64,000 nt of DNA from RGIG3002 sp045546775 (GCA_045546775.1 JAZQDM010000028.1:1-64000), one strand, 5' to 3'; shown: positions 7,380 through 15,894, counted from the first letter of the stretch. Notes: generated from the sequence alone by a model not told the origin. Program-made: numbers and translations.

Positions 7380-8906
7380 ATGGAAGCAATTTTAATCACT
7401 ATTGCAGTAATTGTTATTGTTTTATTTCTTGTCATCGTTACAGTCGGATACAAGAAAGCACCGCCGGATACGGCATTCATTATTTCAGGTTTAAGAAAAA
7501 AAGTAATCGTAGGTAAAGCGAGCATTAAAATTCCGTTTTTGGAAAGATTGGATAAATTGAGCTTAAAGCTTATTGCCATCGATGTAAGAACGGCAAGTGC
7601 AGTGCCGACAGCGGATTACATTAACATTCAGGTTGATGCAGCCGTTAACATCAAAATCAGCAGCGAGCCGAAACAGCTTTCCCTTGCAGCTGAAAACTTT
7701 TTGAACCAGAACACACAGTATATCGCAAACATTGCAAGAGAGGTTTTGGAAGGTAACATGCGTGAAATCGTAGGACGTATGAGACTGGAAGAAATGGTTA
7801 GCGACCGCCAGAAATTTGCAAACCTTGTAAAAGAAAATGCGGAGCCGGATTTGGCTGCCATGGGTCTTGATATTGTCAGCTTCAACGTACAGAATTTCGT
7901 TGACGGCAACGGCGTAATCGATGACCTCGGTATTGATAATATTTCACAGATTAAGAAAAAAGCTGCCATTGCAAAAGCAGAGGCAGACAAAGAAATCGCT
8001 GTTGCAAAAGCAGAGGCAGACCGTCAGGCAAATGACGCCCGTGTTAATGCAGCAAGAGAGATTGCGAAAAAGAACAACGAACTTGCACTTCAGCAGGCAG
8101 AGTTAAAGAAACAGGAAGATACAAAGAAAGCGGAAGCAGATGCAGCTTACAGCATTCAGGAACAGGAACAGCGTAAGACCATTGAAATTGCAACTGCAGA
8201 AGCAAGCATCGCAAAACAGGAAAAAGAAGTTATCCTTAAGATGCGCGAAGCAGAAGTACGCGAAAAAGCGTTGGATGCGGAAATCAAGAAAAAAGCGGAA
8301 GCAGAAAAATTTGCCCGCCAGCAGGAATCCGATGCCGTATTGTATGAGCGTCAGAAAAAAGCCGAAGCGGAAAAATTCGAGCGTGAAAAAGAAGCGGAAG
8401 CTTTGAAAGCAACTGCAGAAGCTCAGAAATATGCAAAAGAACAGGAAGCTGTCGGTATCCGTATGGTCGGTGAAGCGGAAGCGGAAGCCATCCGTGCAAA
8501 AGGTCTTGCAGAAGCGGAAGCGATGGAAAAGAAAGCAGAAGCTTACCAGAAATACAACAACGCAGCTATGGCAGAAATGCTCATCGGCGTTCTTCCGGAT
8601 ATCGCAGGAAAGATTTCCGAGCCGCTTAAACAGATTGATAAAATTACTATCATCGGTGGTGGTGACGGTGCAGGCAACGGCGTTGGCGATGTAGCAGGCA
8701 ACGTTCCGGCAGTTATGACCAAACTGTTTGAATCCATGAAAGAAACTGTAGGCATTGACCTTGCAGAAATCGTAAAAGCAGGTTCTTACGATGCCAAAGT
8801 AAACCGCAACGTAAATATCACAGGCTTGGAGAATGCTTCTCCTGAATTACAGGACCAGGCAGCATCCCTTGCAATTGATATGGCAATGCACGATGATGGG
8901 AAATAA
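7380..8906 (+). CDS. floT: Flotillin-like SPFH-domain membrane scaffold protein
   Basis: A 508-residue protein. Residues 4-23 are a hydrophobic membrane anchor and 25-190 an SPFH/prohibitin-type domain (KKAPPDTAFIISG...). Residues 190-400 are a long Ala/Glu/Lys coiled coil with many EAEA-type repeats. The C-terminal region (about 410-508) carries a Gly-rich loop (GGGDGAGNGVGD). Layout and length match FloT/YuaG of Bacillus, which oligomerises at the membrane and organises ordered microdomains. The usual NfeD-type neighbour is absent here. A strong ribosome site (AAGGAGAGGG) precedes the ATG. It is likely monocistronic, between its own promoter and a strong terminator. Confidence 0.9.
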   Translation: MEAILITIAVIVIVLFLVIVTVGYKKAPPDTAFIISGLRKKVIVGKASIKIPFLERLDKLSLKLIAIDVRTASAVPTADYINIQVDAAVNIKISSEPKQLSLAAENFLNQNTQYIANIAREVLEGNMREIVGRMRLEEMVSDRQKFANLVKENAEPDLAAMGLDIVSFNVQNFVDGNGVIDDLGIDNISQIKKKAAIAKAEADKEIAVAKAEADRQANDARVNAAREIAKKNNELALQQAELKKQEDTKKAEADAAYSIQEQEQRKTIEIATAEASIAKQEKEVILKMREAEVREKALDAEIKKKAEAEKFARQQESDAVLYERQKKAEAEKFEREKEAEALKATAEAQKYAKEQEAVGIRMVGEAEAEAIRAKGLAEAEAMEKKAEAYQKYNNAAMAEMLIGVLPDIAGKISEPLKQIDKITIIGGGDGAGNGVGDVAGNVPAVMTKLFESMKETVGIDLAEIVKAGSYDAKVNRNVNITGLENASPELQDQAASLAIDMAMHDDGK

Positions 8907-8936
8907 AGATTTGCGTATATAAGTATTAAAAATGCA

Positions 8937-8983
8937 AAAATGGGCGTGAACAAGCAATGAAGCTTGTCCACGCCCATTTTGTA
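8937..8983 (+). terminator. Terminator after the flotillin gene; also a copy of a dispersed hairpin
   Basis: The outer 12-bp stem (AAAATGGGCGTG with CACGCCCATTTT) encloses an inner stem ACAAGC/GCTTGT and ends in TTTT. An almost identical hairpin ends the glutamine synthetase gene near 30808-30847, so this sequence is repeated. Confidence 0.8.
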
Positions 8984-8987
8984 CATA

Positions 8988-9146
8988 TGCCCACGATTCA
9001 GAGCCCACATTCGCAAAAGCGCCTCTGCGAGGCTTTCCTTTTGCTCATGCGAGGCTTCTCGCCATATAGATTTGGAGACAGCGGCTTTTTCAAGCGAGCT
9101 TGAGCAGCCGCTGTTCCCAAATCTGCATGGCTCTGAATCGTGGGCA
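8988..9146. repeat. 159-bp multi-branched palindromic element (element A)
   Basis: The ends are a perfect 18-bp inverted repeat (8988-9005 with 9129-9146, starting TGCCCACGATTCAGAGCC). Inside are a hairpin closed by GCAAAAG/CTTTTGC with GCCTC/GAGGC within it (9013-9044), and a 23-bp imperfect stem (9064-9086 with 9106-9128) capped by a small CAAGC/GCTTG loop stem. There is no credible ORF. The 370-bp gap between floT and hrcA therefore holds a terminator, this element, then the hrcA promoter and CIRCE. It may be a non-coding RNA or a non-autonomous repeat. Confidence 0.75.
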
Positions 9147-9184
9147 GTTTATATTTCTTTAATAAATTATTTTAGGAAATATTG

Positions 9185-9213
9185 TTGACAATAAAAAGGG
9201 TAAGTGATATTTT
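9185..9213 (+). promoter_or_regulatory. Sigma-A-type promoter of the heat-shock operon
   Basis: TTGACA (9185-9190) and TATTTT (9208-9213), spacer 17 bp, directly upstream of CIRCE. Confidence 0.75.
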
Positions 9214-9227
9214 ATGTCTATGAGGTG

Positions 9228-9254
9228 TTAGCACTCTTAAAGGTTGAGTGCTAA
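9228..9254 (+). promoter_or_regulatory. CIRCE operator (HrcA binding site)
   Basis: TTAGCACTC, 9-nt spacer, GAGTGCTAA: an exact match to the CIRCE consensus. HrcA bound here represses the hrcA-grpE-dnaK-dnaJ operon until heat or unfolded protein titrates GroEL. Confidence 0.97.
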
Positions 9255-9277
9255 CAATTAAGAAAAGAGGTGGCGCA

Positions 9278-10306
9278 GTGCAGTTAGATGAAAGAAAAAT
9301 GAAAATATTGCAGGCCATTATCCGCAACTACTTAGAGACCGGTGAACCGGTAGGCAGCAGGACTATTTCCAAATATACAGACTTAAATTTAAGCTCTGCG
9401 ACCATTCGGAATGAGATGTCTGACCTTGAGGAGTTGGGATACATCATTCAGCCACATACTTCCGCCGGAAGGATTCCTTCAGACAAGGGCTATCGTTTGT
9501 ACGTAGACAAGATGATGGAGGACAAAGAGCGGGAAATCGACGAGCTGAAAGAGATGATTCTTGAAAAAGAAGACAAGATGGAACACCTCTTAAAACAGGT
9601 AGCCAAAGTACTTGCCGTAAATACCAATTACGCAACGATGATTACCGCGCCGCAGATTCACAAAAACAAGCTGAAATTTATTCAGCTTTCCAGAGTGGAT
9701 AGCAACCAGTTGCTGGCAGTTATCGTGGTGGAAGGTAATGTGATTAAAAACACCATTCTTTCTGTGGACGAAGAGCTGGATGAAGAGACATTGTTAAAGC
9801 TCAACATTTTGCTCAACACAAGCTTAAACGGCTTGACCATTGACGAAATCAGTCTTGGACTTATTTCCGCGATGAAGCAGCAGGCAGGAATCCACAGCGA
9901 TATCGTAGGCGATGTAATCGATGCGGTGGCAGAAGCCATCAAAGCCGATGACGATTTGGAAATTTACACAAGCGGCACCAACAACATTTTAAAATATCCG
10001 GAGCTTTCCGATAAGCAAAAAGCAAGTGACCTCATCAATACATTTGAAGAAAAACAAATGCTTTCGGAGCTTGTGCAGGATTCTCTTTTGGATGAGCCGG
10101 GCACGGGAATTCAAGTTTACATCGGCGAGGAGACGCCGGTCAGAACGATGAAAGATTGCAGCGTCGTGACAGCTACTTACGAGCTGGAGGAAGGTGTGAA
10201 AGGTACGATAGGAATCATCGGGCCGAAGCGTATGGATTATGACAAGGTTGTCGGAACATTAAAGACGTTAAAGCACCAGTTAGACGATTTGTATAAGAAG
10301 AAATAG
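9278..10306 (+). CDS. hrcA: Heat-inducible transcription repressor HrcA
   Basis: A 342-residue repressor. The winged-helix DNA-binding part is at residues 1-70 (QLDERKMKILQAIIRNYLET, SSATIRNEMSDLEELGYI), followed by the GAF-like dimerisation domain. It binds the CIRCE element just upstream and so controls its own operon. Start: an earlier in-frame GTG at 9248 lies inside CIRCE and would have no ribosome site; GTG at 9278 has AAGAGGTGG at a good distance and gives the usual N-terminus. It is the first gene of hrcA-grpE-dnaK-dnaJ, with a short gap to grpE. Confidence 0.96.
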   Translation: MQLDERKMKILQAIIRNYLETGEPVGSRTISKYTDLNLSSATIRNEMSDLEELGYIIQPHTSAGRIPSDKGYRLYVDKMMEDKEREIDELKEMILEKEDKMEHLLKQVAKVLAVNTNYATMITAPQIHKNKLKFIQLSRVDSNQLLAVIVVEGNVIKNTILSVDEELDEETLLKLNILLNTSLNGLTIDEISLGLISAMKQQAGIHSDIVGDVIDAVAEAIKADDDLEIYTSGTNNILKYPELSDKQKASDLINTFEEKQMLSELVQDSLLDEPGTGIQVYIGEETPVRTMKDCSVVTATYELEEGVKGTIGIIGPKRMDYDKVVGTLKTLKHQLDDLYKKK

Positions 10307-10320
10307 AAAGGATGAACAGA

Positions 10321-10995
10321 GTGTCAGATACAGATATGGAAAAAGAGATATTTGATGAAAACGCACAGGATTTAAATCGTGCAGAAGCAAATGCGTCTGA
10401 GGAAGCAAAAGCAGAAGAGGCGAAAGCGCCGGAAAGCGCAAACGCAACAGAAACTGCCGAGGCGCAAGAAAACGAAGCTTCCGATGCAGAAAAAGAGTCC
10501 GACAAGAAAGCGGACAAAAAAGCAGATAAGAAAAAAGCGAAAGCAGACAAAAAGCAGGATGCTTTAAAAGAAAAAGTAGATGAGCTGGAAGACAGAGTAA
10601 AACGTCAGATGGCAGAATTTGATAATTTCCGTAAACGTACGGAAAGAGAAAAATCACAGATGTTTGAGACCGGCGCAAGAAGCGTAATCGAAAAAATTCT
10701 TCCTGTTGTAGACAATTTCGAGAGAGGGCTTGCAACGATTCCGGAAGAAGACAAAGACAGCGGATTTGCAAACGGCATGAACATGATATACAAACAGCTT
10801 ATGACAGAGCTGGAAAACCTTGGTGTAAAACCGATTGAAGCGTTGGGGCAGGAATTTAACCCGGAACTTCATAACGCAGTAATGCAGACAGAGAGCGATG
10901 AGTACGAATCCGGAGTCATCGCCCAGGAGTTGCAAAAAGGTTACACTTACAGAGATACCGTAGTAAGATACAGCATGGTTGCAGTTACAGTATAA
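10321..10995 (+). CDS. grpE: Nucleotide exchange factor GrpE
   Basis: A 224-residue cochaperone that releases ADP from DnaK. The N-terminal 75 residues are a Glu/Ala/Lys-rich disordered tail. A long helix follows (about 80-125, with FDNFRKRTEREK), and the C-terminal beta domain contains the GrpE signature ending in QKGYTYRDTVVRYSMVAV. Start: GTG at 10321 sits 8 nt after AGAAAGGA. An ATG at 10312 is also in frame but touches the ribosome site; it would add three residues. The gene lies 14 nt after hrcA and 33 nt before dnaK. Confidence 0.95.
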   Translation: MSDTDMEKEIFDENAQDLNRAEANASEEAKAEEAKAPESANATETAEAQENEASDAEKESDKKADKKADKKKAKADKKQDALKEKVDELEDRVKRQMAEFDNFRKRTEREKSQMFETGARSVIEKILPVVDNFERGLATIPEEDKDSGFANGMNMIYKQLMTELENLGVKPIEALGQEFNPELHNAVMQTESDEYESGVIAQELQKGYTYRDTVVRYSMVAVTV

Positions 10996-11028
10996 AAAAT
11001 TTATCTATTATTTTAGGAGGAAAACAAA

Positions 11029-12903
11029 ATGGGAAAAATTATTGGTATTGACTTAGGTACAACAAACAGTTGTGTTGCCGTTATGGAAGGTGGTAAACCT
11101 ACTGTTATCGCAAATACAGAAGGAGCAAGAACAACACCGTCCGTTGTAGCTTTTACAAAAAACGGCGAAAGACTTATCGGTGAGCCGGCAAAACGTCAGG
11201 CTGTAACAAACGCAGAAAAGACAATTTCATCTATCAAACGTGACATGGGTACAGACCGTGGACGTACAATCGATGACAAAAAATATTCACCGCAGCAAAT
11301 TTCTGCTATGATTCTTCAGAAATTAAAAGCAGATGCAGAAAGCTACTTGGGCGAAACAGTAACAGAAGCGGTTATTACCGTTCCGGCTTACTTCAACGAT
11401 GCTCAGCGTCAGGCAACAAAAGACGCAGGTAAAATTGCAGGTCTTGATGTAAAACGTATTATCAACGAGCCCACAGCAGCAGCTTTGGCATACGGTCTTG
11501 ATAACGAAAAAGAGCAGAAAATCATGGTTTACGACTTAGGTGGTGGTACATTCGACGTTTCCATTATTGAAATCGGCGAAGGTGTTATCGAAGTACTTGC
11601 AACATCCGGTGACAACAGACTCGGTGGTGATGACTTCGACCAGAAGATCGTTGACTGGATGTTAACAGAGTTTAAAAACGCAGAAGGTGTAGATCTTTCT
11701 ACAGATAAGATGGCGCTTCAGAGATTAAGAGAAGCAGCAGAAAAAGCAAAAAAAGAATTGTCTTCTGCTACAACAACAAACATTAACCTTCCGTTCATCA
11801 CAGCTACAGCTGAAGGTCCGAAACACTTTGACATGAATCTTACAAGAGCTAAATTTGATGAATTAACACATGATTTAGTAGAAAGAACAGCAATTCCGGT
11901 ACAGAACGCTTTGAAAGATGCAGGCTTAAACGCTTCCGAACTTTCCAAAGTATTGTTGGTAGGTGGTTCTACTCGTATTCCGGCTGTTCAGGATAAAGTA
12001 AAAGCTTTGACAGGTCACGAACCGAGCAAAGCATTAAACCCGGATGAATGTGTTGCACTCGGTGCTTCTATCCAGGGTGGTAAACTTGCAGGTGATGCAG
12101 GTGCAGGCGAAATCTTACTTCTTGACGTAACTCCGCTTTCTCTTTCCATCGAGACAATGGGTGGCGTTGCTACAAGATTGATTGAAAGAAATACAACAAT
12201 TCCGACGAAAAAGAGCCAGATTTTCTCTACAGCAGCTGACAACCAGACAGCAGTTGATATCAACGTTGTTCAGGGTGAAAGACAGTTTGCAAGAGATAAC
12301 AAATCTCTCGGACAGTTCAGATTGGATGGTATCCCGCCAGCAATGCGCGGTGTTCCGCAGATTGAAGTTACTTTCGACATCGATGCAAACGGTATCGTAA
12401 ACGTTTCAGCAAAAGATTTGGGAACAGGAAAAGAACAGCACATTACAATTACAGCAGGCTCCAGCATGTCTGATGATGAAATCGAAAGAGCTGTAAAAGA
12501 AGCAGCTGAATTCGAAGCACAGGATAAGAAGAGAAAAGAAGCTATCGACGCAAGAAACGAAGCAGATTCCTTCGTATTCCAGACAGAAAAAGCATTAAAC
12601 GAAGTGGGCGACAAGATTGACGCAGGCGAAAAAGCAGGTGTGGAAGCTGACTTAAATGCATTAAAAGACATTCTTGAGAAAACAAAAGACAGAGAAATGA
12701 CAGACGCTGAAGTTGATGAAATGAAAGCTGCAAAAGAAAAACTTATGACAGGTGCACAGGCATTATTCACAAAAATGTATGAAAACATGCAAGGTGCAGC
12801 CGGAGCAGCAGGTCCGGACATGAGCAACATGGGCGGTCAGGCAGAACCGGATATGGGAGCAGCAGCAGACGACGTAGTTGACGGCGATTACAGAGAAGTT
12901 TAA
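11029..12903 (+). CDS. dnaK: Chaperone protein DnaK (Hsp70)
   Basis: A 624-residue Hsp70. The ATPase domain (1-360) has IDLGTTNS at the phosphate loop, VPAYFNDAQRQAT, and the second phosphate motif VYDLGGGTFDVS. An interdomain linker (LLLDVTPLSL) leads to the substrate-binding beta sandwich and a helical lid. The tail is Gly/Met/Ala-rich and ends DGDYREV. It folds and refolds cytoplasmic proteins with DnaJ and GrpE encoded on either side. A strong AGGAGG site precedes the ATG, in line with high expression; codon use is also strongly biased. Confidence 0.98.
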   Translation: MGKIIGIDLGTTNSCVAVMEGGKPTVIANTEGARTTPSVVAFTKNGERLIGEPAKRQAVTNAEKTISSIKRDMGTDRGRTIDDKKYSPQQISAMILQKLKADAESYLGETVTEAVITVPAYFNDAQRQATKDAGKIAGLDVKRIINEPTAAALAYGLDNEKEQKIMVYDLGGGTFDVSIIEIGEGVIEVLATSGDNRLGGDDFDQKIVDWMLTEFKNAEGVDLSTDKMALQRLREAAEKAKKELSSATTTNINLPFITATAEGPKHFDMNLTRAKFDELTHDLVERTAIPVQNALKDAGLNASELSKVLLVGGSTRIPAVQDKVKALTGHEPSKALNPDECVALGASIQGGKLAGDAGAGEILLLDVTPLSLSIETMGGVATRLIERNTTIPTKKSQIFSTAADNQTAVDINVVQGERQFARDNKSLGQFRLDGIPPAMRGVPQIEVTFDIDANGIVNVSAKDLGTGKEQHITITAGSSMSDDEIERAVKEAAEFEAQDKKRKEAIDARNEADSFVFQTEKALNEVGDKIDAGEKAGVEADLNALKDILEKTKDREMTDAEVDEMKAAKEKLMTGAQALFTKMYENMQGAAGAAGPDMSNMGGQAEPDMGAAADDVVDGDYREV

Positions 12904-12935
12904 TTTTCACGAAGTAGAAGTGAAATTAAGGGAGA

Positions 12936-12964
12936 GGGTTTTTAGCAATGCTATAAACCCTTTT
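12936..12964 (+). terminator. Attenuator-like hairpin between dnaK and dnaJ
   Basis: GGGTTT (12936-12941) pairs with AAACCC (12955-12960), and TAGC/GCTA extends the stem above one mismatch. TTTT follows at 12961. It is weak for a full terminator, so partial read-through into dnaJ or an mRNA end-protecting role is likely. Confidence 0.45.
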
Positions 12965-13031
12965 CCGATAGTTTTAGATTTTGAGGAGTAAAGGATGAAA
13001 AGGCTGCGAAAGCAGCGGATTGAGAGGAATT

Positions 13032-14201
13032 ATGGCAGAACAAAAACGAGACTACTATGAAGTGCTCGGTGTAGATAAAAATGCAGACGAAGCAGCAATC
13101 AAAAAAGCATACAGAACTCTTGCCAAAAAATACCATCCGGATGCCAATCCGGGCGATGAGGAAGCCGAAAAGAAATTCAAAGAGGCATCCGAGGCATATG
13201 CGATTCTTTCCGACCCGGAAAAGAAACGTCAGTATGATCAGTATGGTCACGCCGCATTTGAGGGCGGTGGTGCTGGCGGCTTCGGTGGATTTGATTTTAA
13301 CGGTGCAGACTTTGGCGATATTTTTGGTGATATTTTTGGCGACTTTTTCGGTGGCGGACGTCGCGGCAGAACAAGCAACGGTCCGATGAAAGGTGCCAAC
13401 ATCCGCACCAGCGTGCGTATCACATTTGAAGAAGCTGTATTCGGCGTAGACAAAGAAGTGGAATTGACACTGAAAGATGAGTGTACAACTTGCCATGGAA
13501 GCGGTGCAAAACCGGGGACAACAGCAGAAACATGTTCGAAGTGTGGCGGTAAAGGCCAGGTTGTATATTCACAGCAGACTTTCTTTGGCCCGGTAAGAAA
13601 TGTACAGACATGTCCGGATTGTCAGGGAAGCGGAAAAGTAATCAAAGAAAAATGTACCGATTGTCACGGAACCGGTTATATTGCAAACCGCAAAAAAATC
13701 CAGGTATCCATTCCGGCAGGTATCGACAACGGACAGAGTGTCCGCATCCGTGAAAAAGGAGAACCGGGTACAAACGGCGGACCGAGAGGCGATTTGCTTG
13801 TGGAAGTCATTGTACAGCGTCATCCGATTTTCCAGCGTCAGGATTATCATATTTATTCTACTGTTCCGGTATCCTTTGCTGTGGCAGCACTGGGTGGAGA
13901 AATTGTCGTAGACACCGTGGACGGTAAAGTAATCTATGAAGTAAAACCGGGTACACAGACCGACACAAAAGTGCGCTTAAAGGGCAAAGGTGTACCGTCA
14001 CTTCGTAACAAAGAAGTGCGTGGCGACCATTACATTACGCTCGTTGTGCAGGTGCCGGATAAATTGTCTCACGAAGCAAAAGAACTTTTGAAAAAATTTG
14101 ATGAAGAGACGGGCGACAGCCTGAATGCAGCAAAAAATGTAACCTCCGGTTCCGATAAGGACGAATCCGGAAAAGAGAAGAAGAAAAAATTCTGGAAATA
14201 G
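13032..14201 (+). CDS. dnaJ: Chaperone protein DnaJ (Hsp40)
   Basis: A 389-residue type I Hsp40. The J domain (1-70) has the HPD motif in KKYHPDAN. A Gly/Phe region follows (GGGAGGFGGFDFNG). The zinc-finger domain has four CxxCxGxG repeats (CTTCHGSG, CSKCGGKG, CPDCQGSG, CTDCHGTG), and then come the substrate-binding domains. It delivers clients to DnaK and stimulates its ATPase. Start: ATG 13032 with GAGAGGAATT is preferred over the in-frame ATG 13020. A short reading frame (12995-13060) with its own ribosome site overlaps this start in another frame. dnaJ ends the operon at a terminator. Confidence 0.97.
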   Translation: MAEQKRDYYEVLGVDKNADEAAIKKAYRTLAKKYHPDANPGDEEAEKKFKEASEAYAILSDPEKKRQYDQYGHAAFEGGGAGGFGGFDFNGADFGDIFGDIFGDFFGGGRRGRTSNGPMKGANIRTSVRITFEEAVFGVDKEVELTLKDECTTCHGSGAKPGTTAETCSKCGGKGQVVYSQQTFFGPVRNVQTCPDCQGSGKVIKEKCTDCHGTGYIANRKKIQVSIPAGIDNGQSVRIREKGEPGTNGGPRGDLLVEVIVQRHPIFQRQDYHIYSTVPVSFAVAALGGEIVVDTVDGKVIYEVKPGTQTDTKVRLKGKGVPSLRNKEVRGDHYITLVVQVPDKLSHEAKELLKKFDEETGDSLNAAKNVTSGSDKDESGKEKKKKFWK

Positions 14202-14207
14202 TAAGAG

Positions 14208-14243
14208 GCGAAATCCGGTGGGACAATCGGGTTTCGCTTTTTT
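14208..14243 (+). terminator. Terminator of the heat-shock operon
   Basis: A 10-bp stem (GCGAAATCCG 14208-14217 with 14228-14237, one G-T pair) is followed by six T residues. Confidence 0.85.
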
Positions 14244-14268
14244 GAATGAGTTAAGAGTTTGGAAGGGC

Positions 14269-14493
14269 GCCGTCTGTGGATAAATCGTTTTTTGTCGGTG
14301 TCGGAAAGTAAGAAACTCTAAAAGCCTCGGAGGAAAGGTAGTATATACGGACGCAACCGGCGGCCATTCGCCATCCATGGCTCACAGCCGCCTTTTTCGG
14401 ACATCGTGTCCGAAAATTGCTGATTATGTAATGAGGCTTTAAGAGTATCTAACTTCCCTTCCAATGACAAAAAACGATTTATCCACAGACGGC
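14269..14493. repeat. 225-bp multi-branched palindromic element (element B)
   Basis: The ends are a perfect 28-bp inverted repeat (14269-14296 with 14466-14493). The pairing continues imperfectly inward (about 14303-14328 with 14433-14458, sharing AAGCCTC/GAGGCTT). The centre holds a perfect 10-bp hairpin with a 3-nt loop (TTTTCGGACA 14394-14403 with 14407-14416) and a GGCGGC/GCCGCC stem enclosing GCCA/TGGC. No ORF fits. It fills most of the 400-bp gap between dnaJ and xpaC, and its plan resembles element A on the other side of the operon, with different sequence. Confidence 0.8.
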
Positions 14494-14525
14494 TTCCTCT
14501 TCAAAACAACTTATAGCTTACAGAA

Positions 14526-14555
14526 TTGACAATAAGTAACGATTTCCCGTATAAT
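14526..14555 (+). promoter_or_regulatory. Sigma-A-type promoter of the xpaC-telA operon
   Basis: TTGACA (14526-14531) and TATAAT (14550-14555), both perfect, spacer 18 bp. The first ATG is about 50 bp further on. Confidence 0.85.
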
Positions 14556-14605
14556 CATACTGGATAAGTCTTTTAGATTTTGAGGGAGAAGGGCAACGAA
14601 AAAGT

Positions 14606-15871
14606 ATGGATAAAAATGAGTGGTATCAAATAGGAGAAGATATAAAAAGACAAGTGCAGGATGCGATTGACAGCAACGATTTTTCCCAGCTGAGCAAGAC
14701 GATTGGCAATACGGTCGGACAAGCAGTCGGTGACGTGGGAAAGGCGGTTGGCGACGTCGGAAAAGGGGTCAGCGATGCTTTTGCGGAAATGCGGATTGGC
14801 TTTCAGGAATCGTTTGAAAACGGCATGAGAAAGGTAAACCAGCCGAAGCGCCCGATGTACAACGGCGATGTGTATTATGGGAAGCCCAATTTGCGGCCGG
14901 ATGCGAAGCTGTTTAACCGGAATCCTCAGGGAAAAGTTTCCGGTATATTGCTTGCATTTGTAGGATTTGGTCTGATGGGAGCTATGGTTCCGGCAGCACT
15001 TATTACGATGATTCAAAGCGCATTTTTTGGCGGAGCGGTTACGGAACTTGTTGTGCCGGCGATTGGAGCTGCTACCGGATTTGGAATCGGTATGCATGGT
15101 GTGAATTTGCGCAGCCGTTACACAAGATTCAAAAATTACGTATCCATGTTGAAAGATAAATTGTACTGTTCCGTGGAAGACTTGGCTTCGAGCACAGGGC
15201 GTAAAGTGCGTTTTATCCGCAAGGATTTAAAAAAGATGATGCAAAAAGGCATGTTTTTGCAAGGACATATGGACAAAAAGGAAACGGTGTTTATTGCCAG
15301 CAATGAAGTGTACGAGCAGTACTTGATTACGCAAAAACAGTACGAGGAACGTAAACTGCTGGAAGATAAGGCCAAGGAGCAACCGAAAGAAGCACTCAGT
15401 GACGAATGTCTTCAGGTGCTTGAGGAAGGACGCGAATACATCCGTATTATCCGTCTTTGCAACGACGAAATTCCGGGTGAGGAAATGTCCGACAAGCTGT
15501 ATACACTGGAACATCTTGTGACACGTATTTTTGAGCAGGTGGAGAAGGAACCGTCTTTGGCACCGGAACTTAAAAAAATGATGAGCTACTATTTGCCTAC
15601 GACGCAAAAGCTCGTGGAAACTTACCGCGATTTGGACAAGCAAAATATACAGGTGCAAAATGTGGCTGAGACAAAGTGTGAAATCGAAAAGACGATGGAT
15701 ACAATTAACAAGGCGTTTGAGACATTTTTGAACGATTTGTTCCGCGACAAGGCGTGGGATATTCAGTCTGATATATCCGTGCTGAACACCATGTTAAAGC
15801 AGGACGGCTACATCGGCAGCGACTTTAACGCAAAAGAAAACGAACCATTAAATCAAAACGAAACCATATAA
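14606..15871 (+). CDS. xpaC: XpaC-family protein (5-bromo-4-chloroindolyl phosphate hydrolysis family)
   Basis: A 421-residue protein. The N-terminal 90 residues are helical with a repeating VGDVGKA/GKGV pattern. Two hydrophobic segments at about 112-135 and 142-165 could form a membrane hairpin. The rest is cytoplasmic and helical, including a winged-helix-like stretch (SVEDLASSTGRKVRFIRKDLKKMMQKGMF). This is the plan of the XpaC family, named after an indolyl-phosphate plate phenotype; its biochemical role is not established. It is followed 23 nt later by telA, the pairing seen in Bacillus (xpaC-yaaN), so the two probably act together at the membrane. Confidence 0.82.
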   Translation: MDKNEWYQIGEDIKRQVQDAIDSNDFSQLSKTIGNTVGQAVGDVGKAVGDVGKGVSDAFAEMRIGFQESFENGMRKVNQPKRPMYNGDVYYGKPNLRPDAKLFNRNPQGKVSGILLAFVGFGLMGAMVPAALITMIQSAFFGGAVTELVVPAIGAATGFGIGMHGVNLRSRYTRFKNYVSMLKDKLYCSVEDLASSTGRKVRFIRKDLKKMMQKGMFLQGHMDKKETVFIASNEVYEQYLITQKQYEERKLLEDKAKEQPKEALSDECLQVLEEGREYIRIIRLCNDEIPGEEMSDKLYTLEHLVTRIFEQVEKEPSLAPELKKMMSYYLPTTQKLVETYRDLDKQNIQVQNVAETKCEIEKTMDTINKAFETFLNDLFRDKAWDIQSDISVLNTMLKQDGYIGSDFNAKENEPLNQNETI

Positions 15872-15894
15872 AATGAAAGGATAAGGGAGATAAC

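Noticed and set aside
8964..9188. ORF of 74 codons across element A
   Set aside because: It follows the palindromic repeat, has no ribosome site and has Cys/Arg-rich composition typical of translated structure.
9248..9277. In-frame GTG at 9248 as the hrcA start
   Set aside because: It lies inside the CIRCE operator and has no ribosome site; GTG 9278 has a good one and gives the normal N-terminus.
13998..14378. Minus-strand ORF of 126 codons over the dnaJ 3' end and element B
   Set aside because: It runs antisense to the DnaJ coding end and through a palindrome; no ribosome site or recognisable domain.
8980..14500. Elements A and B as a composite transposon carrying the heat-shock operon
   Set aside because: Their sequences do not match each other, there is no transposase, and the operon is core with its own CIRCE control.
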